Positions 1 to 9,483 are shown, counted from the stretch's first letter. The stretch is DNA of 64,000 bases from Fibrobacter sp. (GCA_024399035.1 JAKSID010000010.1:20099-84098); one strand, 5' to 3'. Notes: generated by a model not told the origin, from the letters alone. A program made the numbers and translations.

Positions 1-1612
1 GCTTCAGTTCCGCCAGGTTGCTGAGGCGGTCGTCGTCACCATCCAGGCGGAGCATTTCCTCGTAGCCCGACTCGCGAAGCATCTTGGTCAACACGTCGCT
101 AACCGCCATCTCATTCACGCAGGCACGGTACTTTTCGATGAGTTTTACAAACTCCCCCACCTTGGTGCGGGCCATAAAGGCGGCGCAATCCAGTTCCGGC
201 TTTTCGGCAACGTTTTCCACGTTTTCAACCGCAGCATTCTCTGCCTCGGCGGCCACATAAATTTCCAGCAGGGCATCGTACAGACTCAAGCCGCGGCTCG
301 CCGCATAACTGGCAAGCACAGCCTGCTTTTTAGGGCCGAACATGCGCTTGGGCGTATTCACCACACGCATAAAGCTCAAGTCGTCGGCATAGACAAGCAT
401 ACGCAAGTAGCAAAGAACATCCTTTACTTCTTGACGTTGGTAAAAACCGATGCCGCTGTAAACCTTGTAAGGCAAGTCCGCTGCCATCAAGGCCTCTTCC
501 ACCGAGCGGGACTGGGAATGCATACGGTACAGCACCGCAATATCCTTGCAAGACGCGCCCTTGTCAATAGCGCCCTTGATGCGTTCCACGATCCATTTGG
601 CTTCGTCACGAGTATTCTTTGCGTGATAGAAAACCGGAGTCTTGCCCCCCGCGCGCACCGGACGAAGTTCCTTTTCGATACGGAACTGGTTGTTCTTGAT
701 AACAGAATCGGGCACCCTCAAAATGCTGGGCGTAGAACGGTAGTTGTTCTGCAAAAGTATGGTCTTGCAGCCCTCATGATGGCGGTCAAAATCCAGAATA
801 CGGTTCACGTCGGCACCGCGCCATGTGTAAATCGTCTGGTCCGGGTCACCCACCACAAAAAGATTCTTGTGGTAGCTGCTTAGCAGGTCCGCCAAACGGT
901 ACTGCTGACCGTCGATATCCTGGAACTCGTCCACCATCACATACATCATGCGCTTGCGCCACTTGTCCAGTTTTTCGGGGAAGCGCTGCAAAATGTAGAG
1001 AGTCACCAAGATCAGGTCGTCAAAATCCAGGGCAAAGTTCTTGCGCTGTTCGTAAATATAGCGGTAGTAAACCTTGTGCCACTTGTCGGGAGCAGCCTCG
1101 ATCAGTTCCAGCAGGCTTTCCGCATCCTTCTCGGCAAACATGGAAACGTAATCCATCTCGTTGCCCTTTCGGCCACCGATAAAATCCAGGGCACTGCTGA
1201 TCTTCATATCGTTCAGGTGAAGGCCCAGCTCCGCGTAGCACTTTCTAAGCAAAGACTTCTGGTCGTCTTCGTCCAGGATCATGAATTCCTTGGGATAATT
1301 CAGGGCATGAATATCCTCTCGCAAAAACTGGACGCAAAAACCGTGGAACGTGGAAATATAGCCGGAATCGTCGCCCCCCAACATGGAACGGACACGGCGC
1401 TTCATTTCGCCGGCGGCCTTGTTGGTAAAGGTAACACAAAGGATGTTGGACGGGGAAATGCCCATTTCCTTGGCCAAATACAAGTAGCGATGGGTCAAAG
1501 TGCGGGTTTTGCCAGAACCTGCGCCCGCAATCACGCGGACATAACCTTCCGTAGTCTCCACGGCAAGGCGCTGTTCCGCATCAAGTTTCGCAAGTTCATG
1601 TTCAAAGCTCAT
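1..1612 (-). CDS. UvrD/PcrA-type ATP-dependent DNA helicase, N-terminal 537 codons (runs off left edge)
   Basis: This is a superfamily 1A 3'-5' DNA helicase of the UvrD/PcrA/Rep group. Such enzymes unwind DNA in nucleotide excision and mismatch repair and remove replication obstacles. Reading leftward from ATG at 1612, the protein begins MSFEHELAKLDAEQ. Walker A is AGAGSGKT at about residues 29-36. Motif Ia lies around VTFTNKAAGEM, and the DExx box reads VDEFQDID near residue 227. Motif III is GDPDQTIYTWRGA near residue 259, followed by NNYRS. There is no stop before position 1, so the C-terminal helicase domain 2B and tail are outside the window. No strong Shine-Dalgarno precedes the ATG. 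UvrD, PcrA and Rep cannot be told apart here. The family call is very secure. Confidence 0.95.
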   Translation of the reverse strand, partial: MSFEHELAKLDAEQRLAVETTEGYVRVIAGAGSGKTRTLTHRYLYLAKEMGISPSNILCVTFTNKAAGEMKRRVRSMLGGDDSGYISTFHGFCVQFLREDIHALNYPKEFMILDEDDQKSLLRKCYAELGLHLNDMKISSALDFIGGRKGNEMDYVSMFAEKDAESLLELIEAAPDKWHKVYYRYIYEQRKNFALDFDDLILVTLYILQRFPEKLDKWRKRMMYVMVDEFQDIDGQQYRLADLLSSYHKNLFVVGDPDQTIYTWRGADVNRILDFDRHHEGCKTILLQNNYRSTPSILRVPDSVIKNNQFRIEKELRPVRAGGKTPVFYHAKNTRDEAKWIVERIKGAIDKGASCKDIAVLYRMHSQSRSVEEALMAADLPYKVYSGIGFYQRQEVKDVLCYLRMLVYADDLSFMRVVNTPKRMFGPKKQAVLASYAASRGLSLYDALLEIYVAAEAENAAVENVENVAEKPELDCAAFMARTKVGEFVKLIEKYRACVNEMAVSDVLTKMLRESGYEEMLRLDGDDDRLSNLAELK

Positions 1613-1709
1613 TTAAAAAACCTACAAATCCATTCACACAAAATATAGTATAATTAGTAACCTTTTGTGCACTAACTTGATAAAAAAATCTTTTCCGCAG
1701 ATGTTAAAC

Positions 1710-1735
1710 GAAAAAGCCCCGGACAACGCCGGGGC
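1710..1735 (-). terminator. Rho-independent terminator after the 47-aa peptide gene
   Basis: A 7-bp GC stem (1716-1722 with 1729-1735) and 6-nt loop are followed, reading leftward, by five T (1711-1715). It sits about 30 nt beyond the small gene's stop. It therefore probably ends the transcript carrying the giant secreted protein and the small peptide. Confidence 0.85.
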
Positions 1736-1763
1736 CAAGTTCATTGAGAGAGTAATCGAACTG

Positions 1764-1907
1764 TTAGTCGAATATGTCGTGGTATTCTACCACAGATTCA
1801 ACTTCGTCGTCAACGCAGTCCAAGCTGCAGCATAGGATTCCTACGTCGTTCGTAACATCGATGATTTCCATCCTAGGAGCTATGTATTCTTTCTTTTCGT
1901 TTTCCAT
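1764..1907 (-). CDS. 47-residue acidic Cys-containing peptide of unknown function
   Basis: This small gene has a very strong ribosome-binding site: AGGAGGA (1911-1917) lies a few bases before ATG at 1907. The ATG is only 12 bp beyond the stop of the 1682-aa secreted protein, and a terminator follows at 1710-1735. The peptide starts MENEKKEYIAPRMEIIDV, contains GILCCSLDC (Cys 26, 27 and 31), and ends in an acidic stretch with D and E. It has no signal peptide or membrane segment. From general knowledge, the N-terminal pattern (charged residues, Y-x-x-P-x-M/V-E-I-I/V, then a short Cys/Ser segment) resembles uncharacterised short proteins found in Bacteroidetes and relatives. A role as a RiPP-like precursor, regulator or secretion accessory is only speculation. 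That it is translated is well supported; its function is unknown. Confidence 0.72.
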   Translation of the reverse strand: MENEKKEYIAPRMEIIDVTNDVGILCCSLDCVDDEVESVVEYHDIFD

Positions 1908-1919
1908 TTTTCCTCCTAA

Positions 1920-4900
1920 TTACTTGTTCACGATTGCCTTGTTGTTCTTGATGTAGGCGCCACGGGCTGTGGGCTTGCCGTTCAGGTGACGGCCCTGGAG
2001 GTCGTACCAGCGGACAGGCTTCTTGTCGACGGTGTTGAGGTTGTCGCCGGTGATGCCCTGGATAACGTCTTCGATTACGGTTTCGTCAACGACTTCATTG
2101 TTATCGTCCACGATGCGGACAACGATTGTCTTCGGGAGTTCCTCAGCCTCATTGGCAGCGGCCTTCATCAGGCCAACGCCGGGCTTGGGGGAAACCACAG
2201 GCTTGTTGTACACCAGGTAGGCGCGCATGGGCGGAACACTTGCACCGACACCAGCCTTCACGAACTGGCCGGCCACGATGTTATCGCCTTCGTTGACGCC
2301 GGCAAAGCCGTAGACCTTGCCCAGTTCCGGATCGCCCTCGACCCAGGTCTTGCCCTTGTAGGCACCCCTGAATGTCCAGGGACCGGAGGTGCTTTCCATG
2401 ATCTTGCCAGTCGTTGCCTTGAGAGTCACGTTATCCACGGAGATGGAGGCGTTCTTGTTGAACTTGATAAGGTACGGGGTGTTGGCCACAATGCTATTGG
2501 CTCTGGTACCGGTTGCAACCCACTGGTCGCCTTCCTTCTGCACGTCGGTAATCTGGAGCACGTCTTCCATGTCTTCGTTCAGGTCCATGGAGAACGGAAG
2601 CATCAACGTAGAGAAACGGCCGGCAGTGAAGTTGCGGGCGATCTCGATATGTTCCACGGTAATGTCCTCGGGAACCACAAGCTCGTCGGTGCTCTTGGAA
2701 CCGGACAGGGTTGCCACAACGCCTTCCCCATCGCCATCCTTGGCCAAGGCAATACCGCTGATGGGCTTGAGGGTTGCGCTAGCAGCCTTCAGATCCTGAA
2801 TGTCTTCGGCAGTGAGCTCACCTTCGTAGATTTTGCCGTTGGCATAGAACTGCTTGCCTTCTTCGATTGCAATGGAGGCCGCTTCCGCAGGAATTTCCAA
2901 GTCCGCGACATTGACTTCTTCAGAAGCTTCATCCCATGTGAGAACCAGTTCCGGCTTTACGATAGAACCGCTGAAGTTGGGATACTTGTCGCCAGCAGTA
3001 ACGTTCTGGCCCCAGATGGAGTTTTCGTCAGAACCGCGAAGCAGTGCTGCCACGGAACCGTTGGCAAATTCTTCTGCAGACTTGGCTGTGCCGTAGCCAT
3101 CATCGGTTTCGCCAATGAAGAAATTATTCGTCATAATCGGGGCTGGAGTATCGTCATCAAACATAGGCATTGCCATTGCTACAAAGTTTTCAGTCATTCC
3201 CGCAGTAAGTTTTCCATAGAAGAAACTGTTGTTTATGCTGAATCCTTCATATTGAATCTGCGCAACAATGCCTCCAGCAGCAGTCCGACTTTCAGGAATC
3301 ATTCCTTGGAACTTAGACCCAACAGATGCAGCAACCGTTGATGCTACATATACGTTATCCAAAGACATTTTTCCTTCAGCCACGCCAACGAGACCGCCAG
3401 CAAAAACGCCCTGAATATAAGAGTTTTCTACACCAACATTACGTATAGAAACAGCCTCTTCATTAGACTTAACATAACCAAACAAACCTCCGTAAGCATT
3501 ATTTCCATCAGAAACCAATCCCGAAACAACATGGCCCTGACCATCAAAAGTACCCGAATATGGAATCATTGATTCCGGATCAGCAATGCCAATCGGCGTC
3601 CACAAACGATATGTGGAGATATCATTCTTCAGATTACCATCAGCGTCCAGCACGTCTTCGTTGACAACAATATCTGCAGTCAACTTACCACAGGCAAAAA
3701 CTTCACCATAGATATCAACAACCTTCGCAAATTCATACAGGTCATCTGAAGATGCAATGAGATAGCAACCATCATCATCCGTTTGCATCTTCGTTTTCTT
3801 AATTTTTCCACTGAAGTTGGGATACTTTTCACCATCGGCGACATTTTGGCCCCAGACAAGATTTTCGGACCCTCGAAGTATGGTTACCACAGATCCATCA
3901 GCAAATTCTTCTGCGGTCTTGGCGGATCCAAAAGCATCATCCTCTGTCCCAATGAAGTAATTATTCCATGCCATAGAGACAGCGCCATCTTTCGCAAAAC
4001 CAATAATTTCACCTGTTTTATCTTGGCCGTCAATTTTTCCAACATTGTAGCTGCTTAAAACGGTTGTTTCCACGGAGGTAGCACCTATAATGCCGCCAAT
4101 ACGGTCATAACTCTTTATTGCTCCCTGATTGTAGCTGTTTTGCACAACAATTGATGATGAGCCAATCCGAGTTTCATCAGCAAAACCAATTATACCTGCA
4201 GCAGTACTATTTTGGGCATTCACAAAACCTTCAAAGCCACAAGCTTCTACTTCAAGATGCACATCACGAGCTTCACCAATGATTCCGCCAACATATTCGT
4301 AGCCCCAAATGTAAGAATCCTTGACAACTAGATTCTTGATAGAAACAGTCTCATTGTCGCTGGATTCTACATACCCAAACAAGCCAATTCTATTGGAGCC
4401 ATATTGTTCAACAGTTTCCATCTTGAAATACAAACCAGAAATAGAATGGCCCTGGCCATCAAAGGTTCCCTTGAACGGATTCCCCCAAGAGCCAATAGGA
4501 GTCCACTGACGAAGTTTGGTGTTTTCACTATTCAAAGAACCATCTGCATTCAGAACATTTTCATTGATAAAAATGTCCTTCGTCAATTTTCCACAGGCCG
4601 CTGATTCCGACGATACAGTGTAGGCGAATTCGTAAAGTTCACTACCATTGGTAATTTCATAACATCCATCAACAGACTTGATTGACGAAATCAAACCGTA
4701 AACTTCAAGATCACCCGATTGGTATCCATAAATCGTAGATATTCCTTCATACCCAAAATCTGTTTCCTTCACCCAAGCCTTAATATTCTTACCGTCAACT
4801 TCAGAAGGCAAAACAAAATCAATTCCTTCTTCGTATGTAGATTCAATAATAGAACCGTCAGAAAGACGATAAACAATCTTAGACTTCGGCACTACAACAG

Positions 4901-6968
4901 TACCACTAAAGTTGGGATGCCAATCTCCATTAGTAGGATCCTGCCCCCAAATCGAACCATCTACAGAATTTTCATTATAGTTATGAAGCAAACTTGCCAC
5001 AGTTCCTTTCTTGAAATCATCATTTAAGGATCTCGTATGCAAATCATATGTAAATGATTCATCATGGAAGGTATTATAAATGTTCGCTGTAGATCCTTTT
5101 CCTATAATACAACCGTTATTTCTTGCGCCATACACATTACCTATATGGTACGTGTTAGCAATCAAATATGACTCAGCACCAAGTTGACCAACAAGACCGC
5201 CAGCAGCGGGGCCGTCACCAGTAACACGGACATAGGAAATAGAATAGCTATTTGTCAGAGTAAATCCACTTCCATAATAACCAAACACACAGGCAACAAT
5301 GCCACCCGCATGTGACATACCGCTAAGATAAGAATCTTCCACACCAACATTTTTAATGATAGAAGTTCCAGTCACAAAGCCAAACAATCCTCCTGCAACA
5401 ACATCAGCAGATACCAAGCCTGAAATAGTATGGCCCTGACCATCGAAAGTTCCATTAAAAGGAGCTTCTTCAGAACCAATAGGAGACCACAGGCGATAAT
5501 CACCTATTTCGCCATTCAAATACAAATCTTTGGTAAGAACATTTGTATTTACGACAATGTTTTGCTTCAATTTACCACAAATGAGATTTCCTGAGTTATC
5601 TTCAACAATTTCAGAGAAATCATAAAGTTCTTCTTCATTGTTTATTTCGTAGCAACCATCAACCAACTTTATGGAAGGAACAAATCCATAAAAGACAAGA
5701 TTTTCTGCTGCAGTGGTCGGTATAGCATATGCAATGCTGAGTCCTTCTGCATCAGTAGACCATTTTTTTATTTTCTTGCCGTTAACAACATTGGGTAAAT
5801 CCCTTGTCAACCCCACAATGTAACTATCAACGACTTCGGTCCCATCAGAGAGTTTGTAGGTTACTGTTTTTTCAATAACAGAAGAAGTTTCTTTCTTGAA
5901 ACGGGGATGAGAATCACCATCAGCAATATCTTGAACCCAAACAGATCCATCAACACCTTCGCTACTGTAATCTTGAAGAAGTTTAGCTACAGAACCATCG
6001 GTAAATTCTATCACTGATTTCGCAATACCGTAAGCCTGAGTCAAACCGTCATGAAAAGCACATCCCCCTTTTTCCGACTCAAGATAAAATACGTTTTCCA
6101 TTTTTGGGGTATACACAGAATAGCCATAACCAGATAAAAGAGCGCCAACCAAGTGATCTGATTGCGAAATTTTATCTGCATATTCATAATCAAAAGTCAT
6201 AGAACTAAAACTATTGACCACAGATAAGCGAGCGCCCCTATCCATAACACCCAACAAGCCACCAACAAAATGCACCGGATTATCTTCGTATCCTAACAAA
6301 TAACAATGTCCAGCTGTGTAAGAATTTTCAACAAACAAAGTTGAACTTGTGGATACATAGTAACCAACAAGCCCACCCGAACGATAGCGAGAAGCTATCG
6401 TTCCATCAAAAGAACATTTTCTTATTTCAACATTATAACTACCTAAAGAAACGTGACCAATAATGCCACCAACATTGGCGCAATTCTGAAAATAAGAATC
6501 CACAATATTTAAATTTTGAATAACAACATTTTTTGCCGCAGGCAAAACATAACCAAACAAGCCGATACTGATATCGTTATCTAGAAGATTTCCATAACGT
6601 CCATCGGCATAATACAAACCAGAAATCACATGACCTTGACCATCAAATGAACCCATAAAAGGTTTTCCATTAAGAGAGTCACCTATGGGCTTCCATACTT
6701 CAAAGTTTGAGCCATCACCATTCAACGTTCCATCTTCTTTTAAAACATTTTCATTAACAACAATGTCTTTGATTAACTTTGCGCAGGAAAGATTACTATT
6801 CATTTCCCCTTTGTTAACATAATCTGAAAACCAATACAGTTCCGCAGCAGTTCCAATGGCATAGCATCCATCGGTGTCCTTGGAGGGAGTTACGGGATTA
6901 ATAGCAGCACTTGCACTGGCAACAAAGGCAAATGCGAAAATTGACAAGAAAATGGCTTTTTTAAGCAC
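1920..6968 (-). CDS. Giant secreted repeat protein (GLUG-type units) with C-terminal sorting-like domain
   Basis: 1682 residues starting at GTG 6968, preceded by a strong AAGGAGGAG site. An N-terminal signal peptide (MLKKAIFLSIFAFAFVASASA) indicates export. Four long imperfect units follow, at about residues 30-355, 437-687, 768-1051 and 1064-1331. Each begins DGCYxI..ELYxF, contains GTFDGQGHxISGL, and then several GLUG-like turns of the type GGIIG/GLFGYV. Each ends in W(G/V)QD/N..DG..(H/Y)P(N/R)F. Units 1-2 and 2-3 are joined by short InlB-like linkers. The C-terminus (about 1650-1682, RWYDLQGRHLNGKP then GAYI) resembles a type IX secretion sorting tail. The likely form is a cell-surface or released beta-helical adhesin or binding protein. 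No catalytic site was recognised. It is co-transcribed with the peptide at 1764-1907. Confidence 0.85.
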   Translation of the reverse strand: MLKKAIFLSIFAFAFVASASAAINPVTPSKDTDGCYAIGTAAELYWFSDYVNKGEMNSNLSCAKLIKDIVVNENVLKEDGTLNGDGSNFEVWKPIGDSLNGKPFMGSFDGQGHVISGLYYADGRYGNLLDNDISIGLFGYVLPAAKNVVIQNLNIVDSYFQNCANVGGIIGHVSLGSYNVEIRKCSFDGTIASRYRSGGLVGYYVSTSSTLFVENSYTAGHCYLLGYEDNPVHFVGGLLGVMDRGARLSVVNSFSSMTFDYEYADKISQSDHLVGALLSGYGYSVYTPKMENVFYLESEKGGCAFHDGLTQAYGIAKSVIEFTDGSVAKLLQDYSSEGVDGSVWVQDIADGDSHPRFKKETSSVIEKTVTYKLSDGTEVVDSYIVGLTRDLPNVVNGKKIKKWSTDAEGLSIAYAIPTTAAENLVFYGFVPSIKLVDGCYEINNEEELYDFSEIVEDNSGNLICGKLKQNIVVNTNVLTKDLYLNGEIGDYRLWSPIGSEEAPFNGTFDGQGHTISGLVSADVVAGGLFGFVTGTSIIKNVGVEDSYLSGMSHAGGIVACVFGYYGSGFTLTNSYSISYVRVTGDGPAAGGLVGQLGAESYLIANTYHIGNVYGARNNGCIIGKGSTANIYNTFHDESFTYDLHTRSLNDDFKKGTVASLLHNYNENSVDGSIWGQDPTNGDWHPNFSGTVVVPKSKIVYRLSDGSIIESTYEEGIDFVLPSEVDGKNIKAWVKETDFGYEGISTIYGYQSGDLEVYGLISSIKSVDGCYEITNGSELYEFAYTVSSESAACGKLTKDIFINENVLNADGSLNSENTKLRQWTPIGSWGNPFKGTFDGQGHSISGLYFKMETVEQYGSNRIGLFGYVESSDNETVSIKNLVVKDSYIWGYEYVGGIIGEARDVHLEVEACGFEGFVNAQNSTAAGIIGFADETRIGSSSIVVQNSYNQGAIKSYDRIGGIIGATSVETTVLSSYNVGKIDGQDKTGEIIGFAKDGAVSMAWNNYFIGTEDDAFGSAKTAEEFADGSVVTILRGSENLVWGQNVADGEKYPNFSGKIKKTKMQTDDDGCYLIASSDDLYEFAKVVDIYGEVFACGKLTADIVVNEDVLDADGNLKNDISTYRLWTPIGIADPESMIPYSGTFDGQGHVVSGLVSDGNNAYGGLFGYVKSNEEAVSIRNVGVENSYIQGVFAGGLVGVAEGKMSLDNVYVASTVAASVGSKFQGMIPESRTAAGGIVAQIQYEGFSINNSFFYGKLTAGMTENFVAMAMPMFDDDTPAPIMTNNFFIGETDDGYGTAKSAEEFANGSVAALLRGSDENSIWGQNVTAGDKYPNFSGSIVKPELVLTWDEASEEVNVADLEIPAEAASIAIEEGKQFYANGKIYEGELTAEDIQDLKAASATLKPISGIALAKDGDGEGVVATLSGSKSTDELVVPEDITVEHIEIARNFTAGRFSTLMLPFSMDLNEDMEDVLQITDVQKEGDQWVATGTRANSIVANTPYLIKFNKNASISVDNVTLKATTGKIMESTSGPWTFRGAYKGKTWVEGDPELGKVYGFAGVNEGDNIVAGQFVKAGVGASVPPMRAYLVYNKPVVSPKPGVGLMKAAANEAEELPKTIVVRIVDDNNEVVDETVIEDVIQGITGDNLNTVDKKPVRWYDLQGRHLNGKPTARGAYIKNNKAIVNK

Positions 6969-7073
6969 AATTCTCCTCCTTATATAAAAATCCGTGGCAA
7001 AGTTAGAAAAAAGGCCTATGTTTGCAAGATTTTCGTAAGTTTTGCAAACAAACTTTTACACGGTAAAAAGCAA

Positions 7074-7104
7074 CAAAAAACGCCGTTTTTACGCGAAAAA
7101 CGGC
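7074..7104 (-). terminator. Terminator after the FISUMP gene
   Basis: Stem GCCGTTTTT/AAAAACGGC (7082-7090 with 7096-7104), followed on the minus strand by a T-run (7074-7080). It lies about 40 nt beyond the stop of the FISUMP gene at 7142. Confidence 0.85.
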
Positions 7105-7141
7105 ATTATTTCATTGACTATCAAAGAGTTGCGTTGTATGT

Positions 7142-7711
7142 TTAGTTCTTGAGGCAGCGGACCGAGTACATGTTTGTACTGATGTCGAACTCCCTGGAGA
7201 AGTCACCCGGGGGTGCCAGATGCCAGCCAAAGGCGTCGCCGTCTTCCTCGGTGGCACTCCAGAAATGAGCCGAGACCCCCAGTTCGAGGAATCCATCAGT
7301 GGCTTTCCCTGCCGGAACCACGTCAAAGCCGTAACGATCGGAGCCATCCCACTTGTCCCTGGACTTGAGACTTACCCAGGCGGCCTCCTTGCCATCGCTG
7401 TCCTCAATGAACCTTTTTAGGGCAGTCCATTCCTCGTCTTCGGGAAGGTGCCAACCTGCCGGACAGGCTTTTACAGCCGCACCAAAAGTGTAAAGTTTTC
7501 CATATTTTTTACAATTTTCGTCATTATTTTCATAACATGTACTACCGGGCATCTTGTAGTTCAAGTTCTCGGCCATCCACGTTTTTGAGCCAATTTTGAC
7601 GGTTTTGTAGGTTTGGTGGTCTCTAGAATCTGTAAATTTTTCAATTATTGGCACAGAAATTGCATAGGAGGCCAGTGAGAAAACTATGATAGGCAGTATT
7701 GCGTGTTTCAT
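7142..7711 (-). CDS. Secreted single-domain FISUMP protein
   Basis: 189 residues from ATG 7711, or 191 from ATG 7717; no clear Shine-Dalgarno decides between them. A short signal peptide (MKHAILPIIVFSLASYAIS) precedes one FISUMP domain, the paralogous domain abundant in F. succinogenes. Hallmarks are FTDSRDHQTYKTVKIG, TWMAENLNY, a C..N..NC pair with GKLYTF, then CPAGWHLP at mid-protein. A late FWSAT and the terminal SVRCLKN complete the pattern. These proteins are predicted to be exported and surface-associated; no biochemical function is established. The domain matches those of the four-domain protein at 58802-61417. The gene stands alone, with a terminator behind it and the divergent porin gene upstream. 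Confidence 0.9.
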   Translation of the reverse strand: MKHAILPIIVFSLASYAISVPIIEKFTDSRDHQTYKTVKIGSKTWMAENLNYKMPGSTCYENNDENCKKYGKLYTFGAAVKACPAGWHLPEDEEWTALKRFIEDSDGKEAAWVSLKSRDKWDGSDRYGFDVVPAGKATDGFLELGVSAHFWSATEEDGDAFGWHLAPPGDFSREFDISTNMYSVRCLKN

Positions 7712-7755
7712 GTACATAAAATACAAAAGTATTTGCCCAAAACCGTAGAAGTAAC

Positions 7756-7763
7756 TAGATTTG
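7756..7763 (+). promoter_or_regulatory. Candidate -7 promoter box of the porin-like gene
   Basis: TAGATTTG fits the TAnnTTTG -7 consensus known from Bacteroidetes. It lies 36 nt before the ATG at 7799, leaving room for a short leader with AAAGGAG. Inferred from sequence only. Confidence 0.45.
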
Positions 7764-7798
7764 GCACATTCTCAAATAAATACTAAAGGAGTATAGAG

Positions 7799-9316
7799 AT
7801 GAACAAAATGAAGCTTTCTGCAATCGTCCTCGGCCTCGCTGCCGCTGGCGCATTTGCACAGAACGCCCCCGCAGCAGCTCCTGCAGCTGCTCCCGCACAG
7901 CCGGCCGCTGAAGTTAATGCAGATTCTGTAAAGGCTGCTGAAGAAGCCAAGGCTATCGAAGCCCAGAAGGCAGAAGAAGCTAAGAAGGCTGAAGAAGAAA
8001 AGGCCGCTGCCGAAGCCAAGAAGGCCGAAGAAGAAAAGGCCGCTGCCGAAGCTAAGAAGGCCGAAGAAGAAAAGGCCGCTGCCGAAGCTAAGAAGGCTGA
8101 AGAAGAAAAGGCTGCTGCTGAAGCCAAGAAGGCTGAAGAAGAAAAGTCTGCAGAAGCCGCTCCCGCTGCAGAAAACACCAACCCGGGCGAAGTCGGCGCA
8201 GCAGCTTCCTCTGCCATTTCTACAATCGCTGCAAGCTTGAGCGAAGGCGTTTCCGTTGCTAACGTACAGATCAAGGTTTCTGGTACCGTTGATTTGGAAG
8301 TTGTGACCAACGACGTTACTGAAGATGGCGACCTGGAACACTACAACACCACTACTGACGCAGACTTCAATGTTGCTGTTCAGTTCAACGACAAGTGGTC
8401 CGCAAGCTTGGATCTCGCATTCGGTGACGGTGGCAACGGTTACGATGGTGCATACATCCAGTACAAGCCCGCCGACGTATTTGCGGTTAAGGTCGGTGAC
8501 CTGACCTTCAGCGAAGGCGCATTCAAGTCCTACTATGGTTATGATGATCCGGCTAACAACGCTGCCGGCATGAAGGAAACCACCATCCGCGGTTTTGAAA
8601 TCGATCTCGCAGGCCTGGAACTCGGCCTCGGCTTCATGAACAATGAAGTAGATGCCTACGACCTGCATGTTGCTTACGAATTCAACTACGCTGGCCAGCA
8701 CCTCCGTCCGTACTTCAACTACCTGTCTCATCAGGACAACAGCTACAATACCCTGCATGCTGGTATTGACGCAGGTTTGACCCTCGGTGGCTTCAGCTTC
8801 CGCGCTGTCTACGGCCTCCACATGGACTACCTGATCGATAGCGACGACAAGGATGATGCAGGCGTTCGCTACACCAACAGCAAGGGTAAGGACGTTACTC
8901 CGGACTTGACATCCATGATCCACACCTTCTTGATCGAACCCAGCTTCGAAATTAGCATGTTCGAAATCAAGACTGCAGCATTCCTCGCCCTCGTATTCGA
9001 AGGTGACAATGATAACGTAGAAGGAGCTGCAGGCCTCGACTCCTATGGCGAAGAAGTTCCTGAATGGTTGTTCATCTACGCTGAACCGGCAATCAAGCTC
9101 GCTGGTTTCATGAAGTTGGGCATTCCTGTGGAATTCCACACCAACAGCCTCAACTCTGATGCAGAACTTTCTACCCTCGACGTAGGTGCTCGCGTCTACA
9201 TCAACCCGGTTGAACACATCGACTTCACCGTATTCAGCATGATTGACATCGGTATCGGTGACGATGTTGACGGTTTCGGTCTCCGCTTCGGTGCTGAAGC
9301 TGTTTACAGCTTCTAA
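7799..9316 (+). CDS. Outer membrane porin-like protein with N-terminal coiled-coil arm
   Basis: 505 residues; the start is set by AAAGGAGTATAGAG before ATG 7799. The signal peptide ends in GAFAQ. An Ala/Pro stretch follows, and then about residues 40-118 consist of repeated AAAEAKKAEEEK-type units predicted to form a long charged alpha-helix or coiled coil. From about residue 150 the sequence alternates short aromatic/hydrophobic strands and acidic turns and ends in F (AEAVYSF). This is the pattern of an outer membrane beta-barrel, and the C-terminal phenylalanine fits BamA-assembled proteins. The arm could span the periplasm or bind peptidoglycan, in the way TolA and OmpA partners do (inference). 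A strong terminator and optimal RBS suggest high expression. Substrate unknown. Confidence 0.82.
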   Translation: MNKMKLSAIVLGLAAAGAFAQNAPAAAPAAAPAQPAAEVNADSVKAAEEAKAIEAQKAEEAKKAEEEKAAAEAKKAEEEKAAAEAKKAEEEKAAAEAKKAEEEKAAAEAKKAEEEKSAEAAPAAENTNPGEVGAAASSAISTIAASLSEGVSVANVQIKVSGTVDLEVVTNDVTEDGDLEHYNTTTDADFNVAVQFNDKWSASLDLAFGDGGNGYDGAYIQYKPADVFAVKVGDLTFSEGAFKSYYGYDDPANNAAGMKETTIRGFEIDLAGLELGLGFMNNEVDAYDLHVAYEFNYAGQHLRPYFNYLSHQDNSYNTLHAGIDAGLTLGGFSFRAVYGLHMDYLIDSDDKDDAGVRYTNSKGKDVTPDLTSMIHTFLIEPSFEISMFEIKTAAFLALVFEGDNDNVEGAAGLDSYGEEVPEWLFIYAEPAIKLAGFMKLGIPVEFHTNSLNSDAELSTLDVGARVYINPVEHIDFTVFSMIDIGIGDDVDGFGLRFGAEAVYSF

Positions 9317-9356
9317 GAGCCTGCAGGCCTAGTCCTGCATCGTCTTGAACAAATTA

Positions 9357-9390
9357 AAAGGCCCTGGTTTAACGACCAGGGCCTTTTTTT
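9357..9390 (+). terminator. Terminator of the porin-like gene
   Basis: Perfect 9-bp stem GGCCCTGGT/ACCAGGGCC (9360-9368 with 9375-9383) with a 6-nt loop and seven T (9384-9390). Confidence 0.95.
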
Positions 9391-9483
9391 ATATGCAAAT
9401 GAAATTATGAAATCAGGCGAAGCCGGGTGTAGCGAAGCGGAGCCGAGCGAGGAGACAAAGCTCAAAGCCGTAACATCGCTTTC

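Noticed and set aside
1986..3341. Long plus-strand open frame opposite the giant secreted protein
   Set aside because: It is the mirror of a repetitive, biased coding sequence, has no RBS or recognisable domain, and the minus-strand protein is clearly real.
7772..9217. Long minus-strand frame opposite the porin-like gene
   Set aside because: Its Ser/Phe/Leu-Gly repeats are the reverse reading of the EAK coiled-coil repeat; the plus-strand gene has RBS, signal peptide and terminator.
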